From: an uncultured Bacteroidales bacterium
GTDB taxonomy: Bacteria > Bacteroidota > Bacteroidia > Bacteroidales > P3
DNA: 23,847 bases
Assembly (NCBI GenBank): GCA_946540365.1
Contig: CAMNIH010000012.1
Coordinates: 1 to 23,847 of the forward strand
Direction of reading: 5' to 3'
The translations under genes were made by a program, and so were the position numbers. Numbering within the stretch: position 1 is the stretch's first letter; each line of letters begins with the position of its first letter. Positions 22,920 to 23,847 of the stretch are shown piece by piece. Below the pieces are notes generated by a model. The model was not told where the DNA came from and did not search any database. It saw nothing but the letters and a program-made list of their open reading frames with translations.

Positions 22920-23433
22920 TATCCACAAGAAGCCCCGACTCTCCATCATCGTAGCCATCGCGCAGAACGGCGCCATCGGCAAGGACAACGACCTGCTGTG
23001 GCACCTCTCGGGCGACCTCAAGCGGTTCAAGCGGCTGACCACCGGCCACCCGGTGGTCATGGGCCGCAAGACGTGGGACTCGCTGCCCAAGCGTCCGCTG
23101 CCCGGCCGCCAGAACATCGTGATGACCAACAATCCGGACTTCCGGGCCGACGGCGCCACGGTGGTGCATAGCATCAACGACCTCTTCAAGGTGCTGAAGG
23201 ACTGCGACGACGAGGTCTTCGTCATGGGTGGCGCCGCCATCTACAAGGCCCTGCTGCCCTTCAGCCAGCGGCTCTACATCACCCGCGTCTACCGCGACTA
23301 CGAGGCCGATGTCTACTTTCCCACGATCGACATGTCGGAGTTCAACCTCGTGGACCTCGGCGAGCCGATGCTGGACGAGGAGAGCGGCCTGGACTACGCC
23401 TACGAGGAATACGAGAGGAAATTCAAGCTATGA
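22912..23433 (+). CDS. folA: Dihydrofolate reductase
   Basis: The 173-residue enzyme reduces dihydrofolate to tetrahydrofolate with NADPH. LSIIVAIAQNGAIGKDNDLL (residues 10-29), WHLSGDLKRFKRLT with the conserved acidic residue Asp35, VVMGRKTWDSLPKRPLPGRQ and VFVMGGAAIYKALL are the standard DHFR motifs. Length is usual for chromosomal FolA. It overlaps the kinase-like gene by 8 bp and the next gene by 4 bp (ATGA). Tetrahydrofolate supply also serves PanB in this window, though the genes are far apart. Confidence 0.96.
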   Translation: MVDIHKKPRLSIIVAIAQNGAIGKDNDLLWHLSGDLKRFKRLTTGHPVVMGRKTWDSLPKRPLPGRQNIVMTNNPDFRADGATVVHSINDLFKVLKDCDDEVFVMGGAAIYKALLPFSQRLYITRVYRDYEADVYFPTIDMSEFNLVDLGEPMLDEESGLDYAYEEYERKFKL

Positions 23434-23847
23434 ACACCGTAAAGATCATCAATATCGGCGACGAGCTGCTGCTGGGGCAGGTCGTCAACACCAACGCCTC
23501 GACCATGAGTCGTATGCTCACCGAGGCAGGCTTCGAGGTGGCATGTGTCGAGGTGGTGGGCGACCAGCGCGACAACATCGCACGGGCCCTCGACGACCAC
23601 GAGGGCTACGACGTCGTGCTCATCACCGGCGGCCTGGGCCCCACCAAGGACGACATCACCAAGAAACTGCTCTGCGACTACTTCCACTCCGAGCTGGTGG
23701 AGAGCGAGGTGGCACTGGAAAACGTGCGACGCATCTTCGCCGTGCGCGGCTTCGAGCTTACGCCCGTCAACCGCGCCCAGGCCCTGGTGCCAAAGTGCTG
23801 CGAGGTGCTCAACAACGACCTCGGCACCGCCCCCTGCATGTGGTTCG
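23430..23847 (+). CDS. cinA: CinA-family protein (competence/damage-inducible), N-terminal part
   Basis: The first 139 residues of a CinA-type protein are present before the window ends. INIGDELLLGQVVNTNASTM (about residues 8-27) and VLITGGLGPTKDDITKK (about 66-82) are the molybdopterin-binding-like fold motifs of the N-terminal domain, which in characterised homologues acts as an ADP-ribose pyrophosphatase. The C-terminal nicotinamide mononucleotide deamidase domain, if present, lies beyond the edge; full proteins are about 410 residues. The ATG overlaps the folA stop by 4 bp, so coupling is likely. Confidence 0.92.
   Translation, partial: MNTVKIINIGDELLLGQVVNTNASTMSRMLTEAGFEVACVEVVGDQRDNIARALDDHEGYDVVLITGGLGPTKDDITKKLLCDYFHSELVESEVALENVRRIFAVRGFELTPVNRAQALVPKCCEVLNNDLGTAPCMWF

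Overview
The window looks like chromosomal DNA from a GC-rich member of the order Bacteroidales (phylum Bacteroidota). The evidence is a porU-porV pair of the type IX secretion system (T9SS), a DUF4919-type protein, a 29-residue Lys/Arg-rich protein next to a HU gene, Bacteroidota -7 boxes (TAnnTTTG) in front of several genes, A-rich leaders without clear Shine-Dalgarno sequences, and a tRNA whose CCA end is not encoded. Coding regions are GC-rich with G/C-ending codons, while spacers are AT-rich. Lysine 5,6-aminomutase and the [FeFe]-hydrogenase maturase HydF point to an anaerobic, amino-acid-fermenting life style (inference). No phage, insertion sequence, CRISPR array or other mobile element was seen, so this is a core-genome region.

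Layout. Positions 1-6202 are on the minus strand: a lysine 5,6-aminomutase alpha subunit cut by the window edge, then (reading leftward from 6202) porU, porV, ispF and clpS as a compact block. A 366-bp spacer follows, holding an 11-bp-period tandem repeat and a 14-bp inverted repeat. Next, on the plus strand, come tRNA-Arg(CCG), a CPBP intramembrane protease starting 6 nt after the tRNA, and a Sel1-repeat exported protein overlapping it. HU, a 29-aa basic protein of the COX24/AURKAIP1 (mS38-like) type, a strong intrinsic terminator, RNase G with a hairpin in its leader, and an overlapping GH25 lysozyme follow.

Positions 11664-13781 (minus) hold panB behind an unrecognised exported protein. 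A divergent promoter region (13782-13918) faces a five-gene plus-strand run: a thioredoxin-fold lipoprotein, an outer-membrane barrel candidate, ribF, a nitrilase-family amidase and mutS2. The members overlap by 4 bp or abut, suggesting one translationally coupled operon. A short DUF4919-like gene converges on mutS2 and overlaps its end. After a second 11-bp-period repeat block come hydF, a cytidylate-kinase-like protein, folA and the start of a cinA-type gene on the plus strand.

No wholly new multi-gene system stands out. The most unusual signals are a tRNA-Arg whose near-universal G19-C56 elbow pair appears replaced by A19-U56, the very tight tRNA-to-protease arrangement, two related 11-bp-period repeat blocks in divergent intergenic regions, and a hydF start almost directly on its -7 box.
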